Notes under the pieces: generated by a model
The model's database searches: none
Seen by the model: only the letters and a program-made list of their open reading frames with translations
What the model was told of the DNA's origin: nothing
Shown here: positions 54,702 to 63,236 of the stretch, one piece after another
Layout: each line of letters starts with the position of its first letter
Position numbering within the stretch: position 1 is the stretch's first letter
Made by a program: the position numbers and the translations under genes
Assembly: GCA_902582755.1 (NCBI GenBank)
Contig: CACHSZ010000001.1
Coordinates: 1 to 64,000 of the forward strand
DNA from: an uncultured Alphaproteobacteria bacterium
Lineage (GTDB): Bacteria; Pseudomonadota; Alphaproteobacteria; HIMB59; GCA-002718135
Direction: 5' to 3'
Length of the DNA stretch: 64,000 nt

Positions 54702-55240
54702 ACATGTCTACACAACTAAAAGAAAAAATTAATATTTCAGTTGATAATATTGAAATACTTACAGATGTAGATTTAGCAGATCTTTGTAATATCACTGAAC
54801 AAGCAATTAATGCTGGAGGAGGTTTTGGTTGGTTAAGAGTTCCTACAAGAGATATTTTAATAGATTACTGGACAAAAAGAACCAATGATAAATATATTAA
54901 ACTTATTGTTGGAAGACTAAATGGGGTTATAGCCGGAACCCTTCAACTTGCATATGAGGCACCTAATATTGAGTCTAGGAAAAATATTGCACGTATAAGA
55001 AGACAATTCGTTGCTCCATGGGCTCGAGGCTATGGTTTGGCTAAAACAATGATTGATCATACTGAACAAATTGCAAAAGAAGACAATATTAAATCTTTAC
55101 AGTTAGCTGTAAGAGAAACCCAAGACGCAGCAATAAAACTATTTACTGGTAAAAATTATACAAAGTGGGGAGAAAACCCATATTATGCTTATATTAATGG
55201 TAGCTTTATTAAAGGTTATTATTACTATAAAAATCTCTAG
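54698..55240 (+). CDS. GNAT-family N-acetyltransferase in the his operon
   Basis: A protein of 180 residues. The acetyl-CoA site is RRQFVAPWARGYGLAKTMID near residue 105, with the Q/RxxGxG/A pattern as ARGYGLAK. SLQLAVRETQDAAIKLFTGKNYTKWG follows as in GNAT beta-4 to beta-5. ATG 54698 overlaps hisH by four bases and the stop shares one base with hisA. So it is co-translated with both, but no histidine-pathway step needs an acetyltransferase. The substrate is unknown. Confidence 0.8.
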   Translation: MNMSTQLKEKINISVDNIEILTDVDLADLCNITEQAINAGGGFGWLRVPTRDILIDYWTKRTNDKYIKLIVGRLNGVIAGTLQLAYEAPNIESRKNIARIRRQFVAPWARGYGLAKTMIDHTEQIAKEDNIKSLQLAVRETQDAAIKLFTGKNYTKWGENPYYAYINGSFIKGYYYYKNL

Positions 55241-55980
55241 TGCAAATTATACCAGCTATTGATTTAAAAGATAATAAATGTGTTAGACTATCTAAAGGTA
55301 AAGATAACTCCAGCGTAATTTACAACGAAGATCCAGCAAAACAAGCAATCTACTTTGAACAAATTGGTTGTAAAAAATTACATCTGATAGACCTAGACGC
55401 TGCATTTGGTAGATCAAATGTTAATTTTGAAACAATAAAGAAAATTAGAAAATCAATTTCAATACCAATACAATTAGGTGGTGGGGTTAGAAATTTAGAT
55501 TTAGCAAAAAAATATTTTGAGGTTGGAATAAATAATCTGATCATAGGGTCAATGTCTGTTGAAAAACCAAATGAAGTAATAATTTTATCAAATCAGTATT
55601 CAGACAAAGTATATATATCATTAGATATTCTTGAAGATAGTGTAATGATAAAAGGGTGGGATGAAAATTCAGGAAAGAAAATACAAGATATCCTTGATAT
55701 TTATACTAGTTCAAAAATTAAAGGATATATAATTACAGATATTCAAAATGATGGAATGTTAAAAGGTTTAAATTTAGATTTTGTTAAAAATTTTCTAAAA
55801 AAAATTAACCTAATCAAGAATTTTAATAAAAAAATTATCATTGCGGGTGGTTTAACAAACTACTCTGATTTAATAAATCTAAAAAAGCTTAGTCCAAAAA
55901 ATATTGAAGGAATAATTTCAGGTAAATCTTTTTATGAAGGAAAGATTGATTTAGTAGAAGCGCAAAAAATTCTAAACTAA
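55240..55980 (+). CDS. hisA: ProFAR isomerase HisA
   Basis: A protein of 246 residues with a GTG start at 55240 ([20 protein letters not shown]). It has [20 protein letters not shown] near residue 78, [33 protein letters not shown] near 164 and [12 protein letters not shown] near 202. It is a typical two-phosphate-site TIM barrel that opens the ProFAR ring. One base separates it from hisF. Confidence 0.96.
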   Translation: MQIIPAIDLKDNKCVRLSKGKDNSSVIYNEDPAKQAIYFEQIGCKKLHLIDLDAAFGRSNVNFETIKKIRKSISIPIQLGGGVRNLDLAKKYFEVGINNLIIGSMSVEKPNEVIILSNQYSDKVYISLDILEDSVMIKGWDENSGKKIQDILDIYTSSKIKGYIITDIQNDGMLKGLNLDFVKNFLKKINLIKNFNKKIIIAGGLTNYSDLINLKKLSPKNIEGIISGKSFYEGKIDLVEAQKILN

Positions 55981-55981
55981 A

Positions 55982-56737
55982 ATGGTAAAAACAAGAATTA
56001 TCCCATGCTTAGATGTTAAAGATGGAAGAGTAGTAAAAGGAATAAATTTTTTAAATTTAATTGATGCAGGAGACCCTGTCGAACAAGCAAAACATTATTC
56101 TGATAATGGAGCTGATGAAATATGCTTCTTAGATATTAGTGCATCACTAGAAAATAGAGATACTATGGTAAATGTAGTCGAAAAGACAGCAAATGAAGTT
56201 TTTATTCCTTTAACAGTTGGCGGCGGTATTTCATCAATAGAAAATATACATGCACTACTTAAGGCTGGCGCTGACAAAGTGTCTATAAATTCTGCAGCAA
56301 TTAAAAATCCTAATATTATTAAAGAAGCCTCAGAGTATTTTGGAAATCAATGCATCGTTGTGGCTGTTGATGCCAAAAAATATAATAATGATTGGTTTGT
56401 TTATTCTCATGGTGGAACAAAAAAAACAGATTTACTAGCATTAAATTGGATTGAAAAAGTTCAAAATCTTGGTGCTGGTGAAATTCTTTTAACATCTATG
56501 GATAGAGATGGTACGAAATCAGGTTTTGATAATGATTTACTAAGTAAAGTATCAGAGTTTTTAAAGATACCAGTTATAGCTAGTGGAGGGGTTGGCACTT
56601 TAGATCATTTTTATGAAGGTGTAATTAAAGGCAAGGCTGATGCATTATTAGCAGCCTCAGTCTTTCATTTTAATGAAATTAGCATTAAAGAAGTAAAGAA
56701 ATACCTAAGGGGTAAGAATATAAATATAAGAGATTAA
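55982..56737 (+). CDS. hisF: Imidazole glycerol phosphate synthase cyclase subunit
   Basis: A protein of 251 residues. It has [20 protein letters not shown] with catalytic Asp11, [20 protein letters not shown] near residue 78, [20 protein letters not shown] near 163 with the second Asp, and [16 protein letters not shown]. It makes IGP and AICAR from PRFAR using ammonia from HisH. The AICAR goes back to PurH in purine synthesis. Confidence 0.97.
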   Translation: MVKTRIIPCLDVKDGRVVKGINFLNLIDAGDPVEQAKHYSDNGADEICFLDISASLENRDTMVNVVEKTANEVFIPLTVGGGISSIENIHALLKAGADKVSINSAAIKNPNIIKEASEYFGNQCIVVAVDAKKYNNDWFVYSHGGTKKTDLLALNWIEKVQNLGAGEILLTSMDRDGTKSGFDNDLLSKVSEFLKIPVIASGGVGTLDHFYEGVIKGKADALLAASVFHFNEISIKEVKKYLRGKNINIRD

Positions 56738-56742
56738 ACTTT

Positions 56743-57015
56743 ATGAAAATTGAGGACTTAAATGAAATTATAAATGAAAGAGTAAAAACTGGAAAAAAAA
56801 GCTCATATACAAATAAGTTATTAAAGTTAGGTCCAAAAAAAATAGCTCAAAAGTTTGGGGAGGAGGCCTCCGAGTTAATAATTGATTTTTTAAAAGGTTC
56901 AAAAAAAAGAACAACCGAAGAAGCTGTAGATGTAATTTACCATCTCCTTGTATTACTGAAGTCAAAAAAAATTACCATGAATGATATTCATAAAGAGTTA
57001 AATAAAAGAAGATAA
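56743..57015 (+). CDS. hisE: Phosphoribosyl-ATP pyrophosphatase
   Basis: A protein of 90 residues of the MazG-like all-helix type. KIAQKFGEEASELIIDFLKG near 33 and RTTEEAVDVIYHLLVLLKSK hold the acidic metal ligands. It splits PR-ATP to PR-AMP. HisI, the next step, is not fused to it and is not in this window. Confidence 0.93.
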   Translation: MKIEDLNEIINERVKTGKKSSYTNKLLKLGPKKIAQKFGEEASELIIDFLKGSKKRTTEEAVDVIYHLLVLLKSKKITMNDIHKELNKRR

Positions 57016-57020
57016 TTACA

Positions 57021-57371
57021 ATGTATGATGAAAACAATATTTTTGCGAAAATTTTAAGAAAAGAAATTCCATGTGATAAAGTTTATGAAGATGAGTTCAG
57101 CCTATTTTTTAAAGACATCAATCCTCAAGCTAAAATTCATATTTTAGGGATTCCAAAGTTTCCATGCACTAGTTTTTCAGATTTTTTGAAGAATGCAGAT
57201 AACGAAAGTATTTCATTTTTTTTTAAAAGTGTTCAGATTGTTATAAATCAACTAAATATAGAAGAAAGTGGGTATAGATTAATTACAAACTCAGGTGAAG
57301 ATGGTGGACAAGAAGTACCTCATTTTCACATTCATATCTTAGCTGGTGAAAAGATCGGAGCACTAAGGTAA
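57021..57371 (+). CDS. hinT: HIT-family hydrolase (HinT-like)
   Basis: A protein of 116 residues. FAKILRKEIPCDKVYED at the start and the histidine triad VPHFHIHILAGEKIGAL at the end (HxHxH). The HIT family cuts adenosine phosphoramidates. It follows hisE after five bases, in the his operon order often seen in alphaproteobacteria. It converges on the BON gene with one base between stops. Confidence 0.93.
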   Translation: MYDENNIFAKILRKEIPCDKVYEDEFSLFFKDINPQAKIHILGIPKFPCTSFSDFLKNADNESISFFFKSVQIVINQLNIEESGYRLITNSGEDGGQEVPHFHIHILAGEKIGALR

Positions 57372-57372
57372 A

Positions 57373-57981
57373 CTAATCTTTTTCTTTAATTATAACGTAG
57401 TTTACAATCTCGCTTACACCTTTTATATTTTTTAGAGCACTTATCATATCAGATAAAAGATCTGGTCTGGAAGATATACCTGCAACATAGATCTTACCTT
57501 GTATTGTTTCAAAGTTGAAAGTTACAGATTTTAAACCAACAACTTTTGCTGCTACTGCTCTTGCTTGAGTGTTAATCCATAAGTCACTTGCATAGTCTTT
57601 TAATGTAGATCTATTTCCAATCTCTACTTCATTAATAATCTCTTTAACTCCTTCAACTTCCCAAACTAATCGCACAGCATCAATTCTTAGTTCTTGGTTT
57701 TCAACAAGTCCAGTTAACAATATCCTTCCCTCAAGAACACTTGTATTAATATTGACAAAAAGATTATCACCTGCGTTTAGAAATTTTGCTGCAATGTTTA
57801 CTTTAATAGTAGCATCATCAATTACAACACCAAGCGATCTTTCTCCTTCCGCAACAACTAATGCGCCACTTCCACCAGTTGCTAAAATATTTGTTGGTGA
57901 ACATCCAAAATTTATAAATGCTAAGGTAAATAGAATTGAAGCTATTATAATATTTTTTATTTTTTTAGTTGCAGTAACCAC
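57373..57981 (-). CDS. BON-domain lipoprotein
   Basis: A protein of 202 residues with a lipoprotein signal ending LAFINFGCSPTN. Then two BON domains follow: VIDDATIKVNIAAKFL with VNTSVLEGRILLTGLV, and the second with VTFNFETIQGKIYVAGIS. BON proteins of this DolP/OsmY type stay at the outer membrane and bind phospholipid. Its 5' end overlaps rsmI by 25 bases. Confidence 0.9.
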   Translation of the reverse strand: MVTATKKIKNIIIASILFTLAFINFGCSPTNILATGGSGALVVAEGERSLGVVIDDATIKVNIAAKFLNAGDNLFVNINTSVLEGRILLTGLVENQELRIDAVRLVWEVEGVKEIINEVEIGNRSTLKDYASDLWINTQARAVAAKVVGLKSVTFNFETIQGKIYVAGISSRPDLLSDMISALKNIKGVSEIVNYVIIKEKD

Positions 57982-58808
57982 TTATAGATTTTATTTTTAT
58001 TTATTCTGGTAAATTTATGTACTATTTCTACGATGTCGGTCAAAGAAAATTTTTTAGCCATTTTTTTTAACTCATCTTTATACAAATTAATATCGTCAAA
58101 ATGTTGATTTTTTAAAGTATCTCTATCAATAACCGCAACAAATTCACCTTTTATATTTTCTTTATTTTGTAGTATATTTTTTTTTACCGTATTAGAATTC
58201 CCCCTAAAAACAAACTCATTTACTTTTGTAAGTTCTTTACAAATTGAAATTGCCCTATCTGGCATAATATTTTCTAAACAATCTAAAAAAACAATTAATT
58301 TATGACTTGAAACAAAAAATACGCATGTTCTTTTTTCCTGCAATATACTTTTGATAAGATCTTCTATCTTCTTTTTCGACTTTGGCACAAAACCAAAAAA
58401 AGCAAATTCTGACAACGGCATTCCTGATAGCTGTAAGCTAGATATAATTGACGATGGCCCAGGTATAGATGTAACTCTAATGTTTTTCTCAATACAATGT
58501 TGTACTAAATTAAAGCCTGGATCAGAAATAAGCGGCGACCCCGCATCAGAAATTAGAACGCATTTTTTACTTTTCAACAAACTATCAATCTGATTTATAA
58601 CTTTATGTTCATTATAATCATGTAAGGCTATTAATTTCTTTTTAATGCCTAATTTATTTAGTAATTTAAGTGAATGTTTTGGATTTTCACAAATAATAAC
58701 ATCACATTCTCTAATAATATTTACGGCCCGAAAAGTTATGTCATCTAAATTACCAATAGGGGTTGCTACAATTGAAAGACCATTAATAATATTTTTCATT
58801 TTGTTCAT
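57957..58808 (-). CDS. rsmI: 16S rRNA 2'-O-ribose C1402 methyltransferase RsmI
   Basis: With the start at ATG 58808 (MNKMKNIINGLSIVATPIGN) the protein has 283 residues. LSIVATPIGNLDDITFRAV is the family entry, ALHDYNEHKVINQIDSLLK and VLISDAGSPLISDPGFNLV near 82 form the SAM pocket, and TSIPGPSSIISSLQLSGMP near 112 continues it. It methylates C1402 of 16S rRNA with RsmH. Its start region is antisense to the beginning of the following divergent gene. Confidence 0.95.
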   Translation of the reverse strand: MNKMKNIINGLSIVATPIGNLDDITFRAVNIIRECDVIICENPKHSLKLLNKLGIKKKLIALHDYNEHKVINQIDSLLKSKKCVLISDAGSPLISDPGFNLVQHCIEKNIRVTSIPGPSSIISSLQLSGMPLSEFAFFGFVPKSKKKIEDLIKSILQEKRTCVFFVSSHKLIVFLDCLENIMPDRAISICKELTKVNEFVFRGNSNTVKKNILQNKENIKGEFVAVIDRDTLKNQHFDDINLYKDELKKMAKKFSLTDIVEIVHKFTRINKNKIYKWLLQLKK

Positions 58809-60060
58809 ATTTATATTTATAATATCATGTACTCCAGTAAATTTATCTAAACAAGCTACAAAAACCACTAAAGAAAATACTAATTACGAAAAACCAGTTA
58901 TTACTAAAAATAAAGAGATTGAGAATAAAGAGAATAAAAAAAATACAGATGATAACAGTATAAAAAATGTTGAATTAAATAAAACAGTAATTGCTTTATT
59001 CGCTAAAGATGATGATACTAAAATAACTAAGCAATTCTTAAATACTTTTAGTTTAGCAATATATAACTTAGAAGCAAAAGATATTAATTTACAGATAGAA
59101 TTTTTTGAAACTGATAAAGATCTAAAAAATATTGTAGAAGCAAATCTGTCACCAGGGAGAGTATTTCTAGGGCCGATCCAATCAAAGTATACAAAAATAT
59201 TAAACAATTATTGTAATTATAAAGTTGTTTTCTTTTCATTTTCCTCACAATCTTCTCTTGCAAAAGATTGTATTTATTTATTGAATTTTTTCCCTAAAAA
59301 TGAACTCTCACAACTTCTTTTGTATTTAAGTGATGGTGCTAAAGTAGCCCTGCTTTACCCTGAAAATGAATATGGATATTTAATTAATAGTTTTATTGAT
59401 AGTTTAATTTTTGAAAGTCCTGCTATTTTAGTTAATAGATCTTCATATAAAGACGATTTATCAAACGTAAGAGAATCAATAAAAGAATTAGGTAAATATG
59501 AGTTAAGAAAATATGAATTAAACAGACAAAAACAAATTTTATCTTCTAAAAAAGATGAAAAATCAAAAAAAAGACTAAAAAAACTAGAAAAATTTAGAAC
59601 AACGAGTGACTATGATTTTACACACATACTAATAGCTGATTATGGTTTGAATTTATTACAGGTCGCACCCCTTCTTCCTTATTACGACATAGATCCAAAT
59701 ATTGTTCAGTTTATGGGTACTGGAGTAATAGATGATAAAACTTTTTTTTATGAACCTTCATTGCAAGGAGCGATATTTCCAGGAATCCCTGAAGCAAGAC
59801 GAATAAACTTAATTAATGATTACATAGATATTTATGAGGAAGAATTTTTAAGAATATCAACATTACCCTACGATTTAGTTGGTTTAATAAATTTCATTTA
59901 TACAAAAGAATACAAACTTGGAGAAGTGATAAAATTACTAAACAATCCAAATAAAAGATTCTATGGTGTTGATGGAAATTTTTATTTTAAAAATAATGTA
60001 ATTGAAAGAGATCTCGACATATTAAAAATAAATAATGGTAATTCTTTTTTAATTAATTAG
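58738..60060 (+). CDS. Penicillin-binding-protein activator-like lipoprotein (LpoA/LppC type)
   Basis: A protein of 440 residues if ATG 58738 is used; TTG 58801 would give a very short signal of 9 residues. The lipobox is FIFIFIISCTPVN. A Lys/Asn-rich linker of about 60 residues follows. Then comes a periplasmic-binding-type fold with VFLGPIQSKYTKIL, KVALLYPENEYGYLIN, ILIADYGLNLLQVAPLLPYY and QFMGTGVIDDKTF. In alphaproteobacteria a LpoA-like protein is regularly divergent from rsmI. It overlaps rsmI head to head by about 70 bases with the ATG start. Confidence 0.75.
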   Translation: MSSKLPIGVATIERPLIIFFILFIFIFIISCTPVNLSKQATKTTKENTNYEKPVITKNKEIENKENKKNTDDNSIKNVELNKTVIALFAKDDDTKITKQFLNTFSLAIYNLEAKDINLQIEFFETDKDLKNIVEANLSPGRVFLGPIQSKYTKILNNYCNYKVVFFSFSSQSSLAKDCIYLLNFFPKNELSQLLLYLSDGAKVALLYPENEYGYLINSFIDSLIFESPAILVNRSSYKDDLSNVRESIKELGKYELRKYELNRQKQILSSKKDEKSKKRLKKLEKFRTTSDYDFTHILIADYGLNLLQVAPLLPYYDIDPNIVQFMGTGVIDDKTFFYEPSLQGAIFPGIPEARRINLINDYIDIYEEEFLRISTLPYDLVGLINFIYTKEYKLGEVIKLLNNPNKRFYGVDGNFYFKNNVIERDLDILKINNGNSFLIN

Positions 60061-60634
60061 CTAAAAAATTAATTAATTTTGTTACAGCTATAGACCTATG
60101 GCTAATTTCATTTTTTTCTTTTGTACTTAATTCAGCTAATGTTTTATTATAATGTTGAGGAATAAATATTGGATCATAACCAAAACCAAACCTTCCTTTG
60201 ATTTGACCTGAAATTTTTCCATTAATCTTTCCATTAAATATAATATTTTGATTGTTATTAATTGTTAAACTAATTGAAGTTTTAAAGTAGGCATTTTTTT
60301 TGCCATTTTTTTTAATACTTTTAATAATACTATTAAAACACACTTCTTTTTTTTTAAAATCATTTAAAAATCTTTTCGAATAAACACCAGGTTTCCAATT
60401 TAGGCTTTCTATACATATACCTGAGTCATCTGCAAAACAAGGTATGCCAGTTTTATTATATCCATAGTCTGACTTTATTTTAGCATTTTCCTCAAACGTT
60501 TGACCACTTTCCGCAGGCTCATCACTTATGCCTACATCGGTTAATGATAAAAGCTGCAAATTAAATTTGTCAAAAATTTTTTTAATTTCAATTATTTTAT
60601 TTTTATTATTCGAAAAAAATAATAATCGCCCCAA
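60053..60634 (-). CDS. rdgB: XTP/dITP diphosphatase (RdgB/HAM1)
   Basis: A protein of 193 residues. LLFFSNNKNKIIEIKKIF (SxNxxK) opens it, AESGQTFEENAKIKSDYGY and PCFADDSGICIESLN near 65 follow, and GRFGFGYDPIFIPQHYNKT and HRSIAVTKL close it. It removes inosine and xanthosine triphosphates. It overlaps the LpoA-like gene tail to tail by eight bases. One base separates it from rph. Confidence 0.95.
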   Translation of the reverse strand: MGRLLFFSNNKNKIIEIKKIFDKFNLQLLSLTDVGISDEPAESGQTFEENAKIKSDYGYNKTGIPCFADDSGICIESLNWKPGVYSKRFLNDFKKKEVCFNSIIKSIKKNGKKNAYFKTSISLTINNNQNIIFNGKINGKISGQIKGRFGFGYDPIFIPQHYNKTLAELSTKEKNEISHRSIAVTKLINFLAN

Positions 60635-60635
60635 T

Positions 60636-61346
60636 TTATTTCAAAGCCTCTTTTTGTTTTAAGATTATTTCTTTAATTCCTATTTTTGCCAACTTAAACA
60701 TTTCTTCAAATTGGCCTTCATTAAAAAAAAACTCTTCACCTGTTACTTGAATTTCAGATATTTCATCTGAGTCACAAATTACAAAATTTGCATCTACTTG
60801 TGCCTCTGAATCTTCATTATAATCTAAGTCCAATACCGCTTTATTTTCTACTATCCCTGTTGATACTGCTCCAATAAAATTTTTTATAATTGGTTTTTGC
60901 AGATTGTAATTATTTTTTAATTTCTCTATTGCTAAATATAAAGAAATAAAACCTCCGCTTATTGAGGCAGTCCTTGTTCCACCATCAGCCTGGATAACAT
61001 CACAATCTATTTTTATTTGGCGCTCTCCAAGATTTGTAAGATCCACAATTGATCTTAAGCTACGCCCAATTAATCTTTGTATTTCTTGCGTTCTACCCGA
61101 CTGCTTTCCTTTTGCAGCCTCTCTGTCCATTCTTGTATTTGTTGATCTTGGTAGCATGCCATATTCCGCTGTAACCCAACCCTTACCAGTGTTCTTTAAC
61201 CAGTGAGGAACTTTTTCATCAATTGTTGCAAGACAAAGGACATGTGTATTTCCAAATTTTACTAAACATGAACCATCAGCGTGAATATTTACGTTTTTCT
61301 CAAATGAAATTTCACGCATTTGATTGAAGGACCTATCTTTTCTCAT
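60636..61346 (-). CDS. rph: Ribonuclease PH
   Basis: A protein of 236 residues. [20 protein letters not shown] entry, [19 protein letters not shown] near 54, [19 protein letters not shown] near 86, [20 protein letters not shown] near 113, and a C-terminal [17 protein letters not shown]. It trims tRNA 3' ends with phosphate. Opposite to hrcA, with 47 bases between their starts. Confidence 0.97.
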   Translation of the reverse strand: MRKDRSFNQMREISFEKNVNIHADGSCLVKFGNTHVLCLATIDEKVPHWLKNTGKGWVTAEYGMLPRSTNTRMDREAAKGKQSGRTQEIQRLIGRSLRSIVDLTNLGERQIKIDCDVIQADGGTRTASISGGFISLYLAIEKLKNNYNLQKPIIKNFIGAVSTGIVENKAVLDLDYNEDSEAQVDANFVICDSDEISEIQVTGEEFFFNEGQFEEMFKLAKIGIKEIILKQKEALK

Positions 61347-61393
61347 ATAAATTTAATAATAGTAGATAAATATTATTTTTAAATAAAATTCTT

Positions 61394-62440
61394 ATGTCTG
61401 ATAATGTATATGCACAAATTAATGATAGATCGAAATTAATTTTCAAAAAATTAGTTGAGTCATATCTGAAAACTGGGTCTCCAGCAGGATCAGAAACAAT
61501 TATGAAGATGGGAGGCTTAAATCTTTCCTCAGCATCAATTAGATCCATTTTATCAAATTTACAAAAAGAAGGGCTTCTTTATGCTCCGCATAGATCAGCT
61601 GGCAGAATGCCTACTGAAAAAGGTATGAGGTTTTTTGTAGACGGTCTTTTAGAATTTGGAAGAATTTCAAAAATTGAAAAAGAAAATATTAAACAGCAAT
61701 GTTTAACCAAAGGTAAATCTTATGAGGAGGCTCTTGATGTTGCATCTAAAGCTATCTCAGGACTATCAAGTTATGCTGGAATAGTTATTGCACCAAAGTT
61801 TCAAAAAAACTTAAGGCATGTTGAGTTTATAAGATTAAACAGTAGTCAATTAATGCTTATTCTTGCTTATGAGAATGGAGAAGTAGAAAATCGAATCATT
61901 GAAGATAATGGAAAATATAATAGTTCATTACTTATCCAGGCTTCTAATTATCTTACATCAAAATTTACTAATAAAAATATTTCACAAATTAAAAAGTTAA
62001 TTCAAATTGAAATAAAAAATACCCAAAACGAATTAGAATTAATTTCTTCAAAATTAATTCAACAAGGTATTATTGAAACTCAGCCAAATAGCAAAAATCC
62101 CTATATTTTTTTACATGGCCAATCAAATTTACTCAAAGATGAAATAGTTTCAAAAGATTTAGATCAAATTCGGAATCTCTTTGATGACATTGAGAAAAAA
62201 TCTAGTTTTGTAGATATATTAGAAACTGCAGGAAAGGCGAAAGGGGTTCAGATTTTTATTGGATCTAAAAATTTTTTATTTAAACACTCTGGTCTTTCTA
62301 TGGTAATGGCCCCATATAAAAATAATGATCAAGAAATTATAGGAGCTATAGGTGTAGTTGGGCCAACAAGACTAAACTACTCCAAAATAGTTCCTCTTGT
62401 TGATTATACATCAAAAATTATTGGAAAGGTGATTGATTAA
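61394..62440 (+). CDS. hrcA: Heat-inducible repressor HrcA
   Basis: A protein of 348 residues. It starts LNDRSKLIFKKLVESYL-like INDRSKLIFKKLVESYLKTG, has a winged helix with SSASIRSILSNLQKEGLLYA near 48, HRSAGRMPTEKGMRFFVDGL near 70, a GAF-like middle part and a close with YSKIVPLVDYTSKIIGKVI. HrcA represses chaperone genes through CIRCE elements; no CIRCE is seen anywhere in this window. Its stop shares one base with the grpE start. Confidence 0.95.
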   Translation: MSDNVYAQINDRSKLIFKKLVESYLKTGSPAGSETIMKMGGLNLSSASIRSILSNLQKEGLLYAPHRSAGRMPTEKGMRFFVDGLLEFGRISKIEKENIKQQCLTKGKSYEEALDVASKAISGLSSYAGIVIAPKFQKNLRHVEFIRLNSSQLMLILAYENGEVENRIIEDNGKYNSSLLIQASNYLTSKFTNKNISQIKKLIQIEIKNTQNELELISSKLIQQGIIETQPNSKNPYIFLHGQSNLLKDEIVSKDLDQIRNLFDDIEKKSSFVDILETAGKAKGVQIFIGSKNFLFKHSGLSMVMAPYKNNDQEIIGAIGVVGPTRLNYSKIVPLVDYTSKIIGKVID

Positions 62441-63111
62441 TGGTTGAAAAAAAAGAAGAAGATAACCAACAAGAAGAAATTAAAGAACCAAATTCTGAGA
62501 ATATTGACAACGAAGAAGATAATAATGATAGTCAAGAAAACACAGATACAGAAGAGATAAGTGAAGATGAAAATACAGAAGAAGATAGTCTAGAAAAGGA
62601 AATTGAAACACTTAAAGAAGAGAAAATTCGACTACTCGCTGAAATGGAAAATCTTAGAAAAAGATTTGAACGAGAAAAAGTTGAAACGATAAAGTTTGGT
62701 AGTGTAAATTTAGCAAGAGATATTCTATCGCCAGGAGATAATTTAGAAAGAGCGCTAGATGCTTTACCAGATGATGAAAATCATCCAGAAAGTATAAAAA
62801 ATCTTATCGATGGTTTAAAAATGGTGCTTAAAGAATACAAAAGTACTCTTGAAAAACATGGAGTCAAAAAAATTGAAACTTTAAATCAAAAATTTGATCA
62901 TAATTTTCATCAGGCAATGATGGAAGTTGAAAATAATGATGTGGAAGAAGGAACGGTAGTTCAGGAAGTCCAATCTGGCTATACAATGCATGATCGATTA
63001 CTAAGAGCAGCAATGGTTGGAGTATCCAAAAAACCAGTCGCTACAAAAGAAGAACCTGCAGAAGAAAAAGAAGAAGACAATTTTGAAAATGAGAGTAAAG
63101 AAAAGTCATAA
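62440..63111 (+). CDS. grpE: Nucleotide exchange factor GrpE
   Basis: A protein of 223 residues. The first 65 are highly acidic (Glu, Asp, Asn) and unusually long for a disordered tail. Then a long coiled coil (EKEIETLKEEKIRLLAEMEN), RKRFEREKVETIKFG and the beta-domain with KFDHNFHQAMMEVENNDVEE and VVQEVQSGYTMHDRLLRAAM near 175. The tail is acidic again. GrpE releases ADP from DnaK. Co-transcribed with hrcA. Confidence 0.96.
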   Translation: MVEKKEEDNQQEEIKEPNSENIDNEEDNNDSQENTDTEEISEDENTEEDSLEKEIETLKEEKIRLLAEMENLRKRFEREKVETIKFGSVNLARDILSPGDNLERALDALPDDENHPESIKNLIDGLKMVLKEYKSTLEKHGVKKIETLNQKFDHNFHQAMMEVENNDVEEGTVVQEVQSGYTMHDRLLRAAMVGVSKKPVATKEEPAEEKEEDNFENESKEKS

Positions 63112-63156
63112 AAAGCCCTAAATTACTTGTTTTTTTTAATATAAATCATGAAGATC

Positions 63157-63184
63157 CTTGTATTTTAAAACTTTTTTCCCATAT
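63157..63184 (+). promoter_or_regulatory. Sigma-32-like promoter of dnaK
   Basis: CTTGTA (63157-63162) and TCCCATAT (63177-63184) are 14 bases apart, one mismatch each from the heat-shock consensus CTTGAA and CCCCATNT. The gap 63112-63236 between grpE and dnaK holds no gene. AGAGGA lies just before the ATG at 63237 as a ribosome binding site. Confidence 0.65.
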
Positions 63185-63236
63185 CTAATGTAGCCAATGT
63201 TGATTGGTAAATAATTAAGTAAAGAGGATAAAAAAT

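Noticed and set aside
61347..61393. CIRCE operator before hrcA
   Set aside because: No TTAGCACTC / GAGTGCTAA inverted repeat can be read in the gap.
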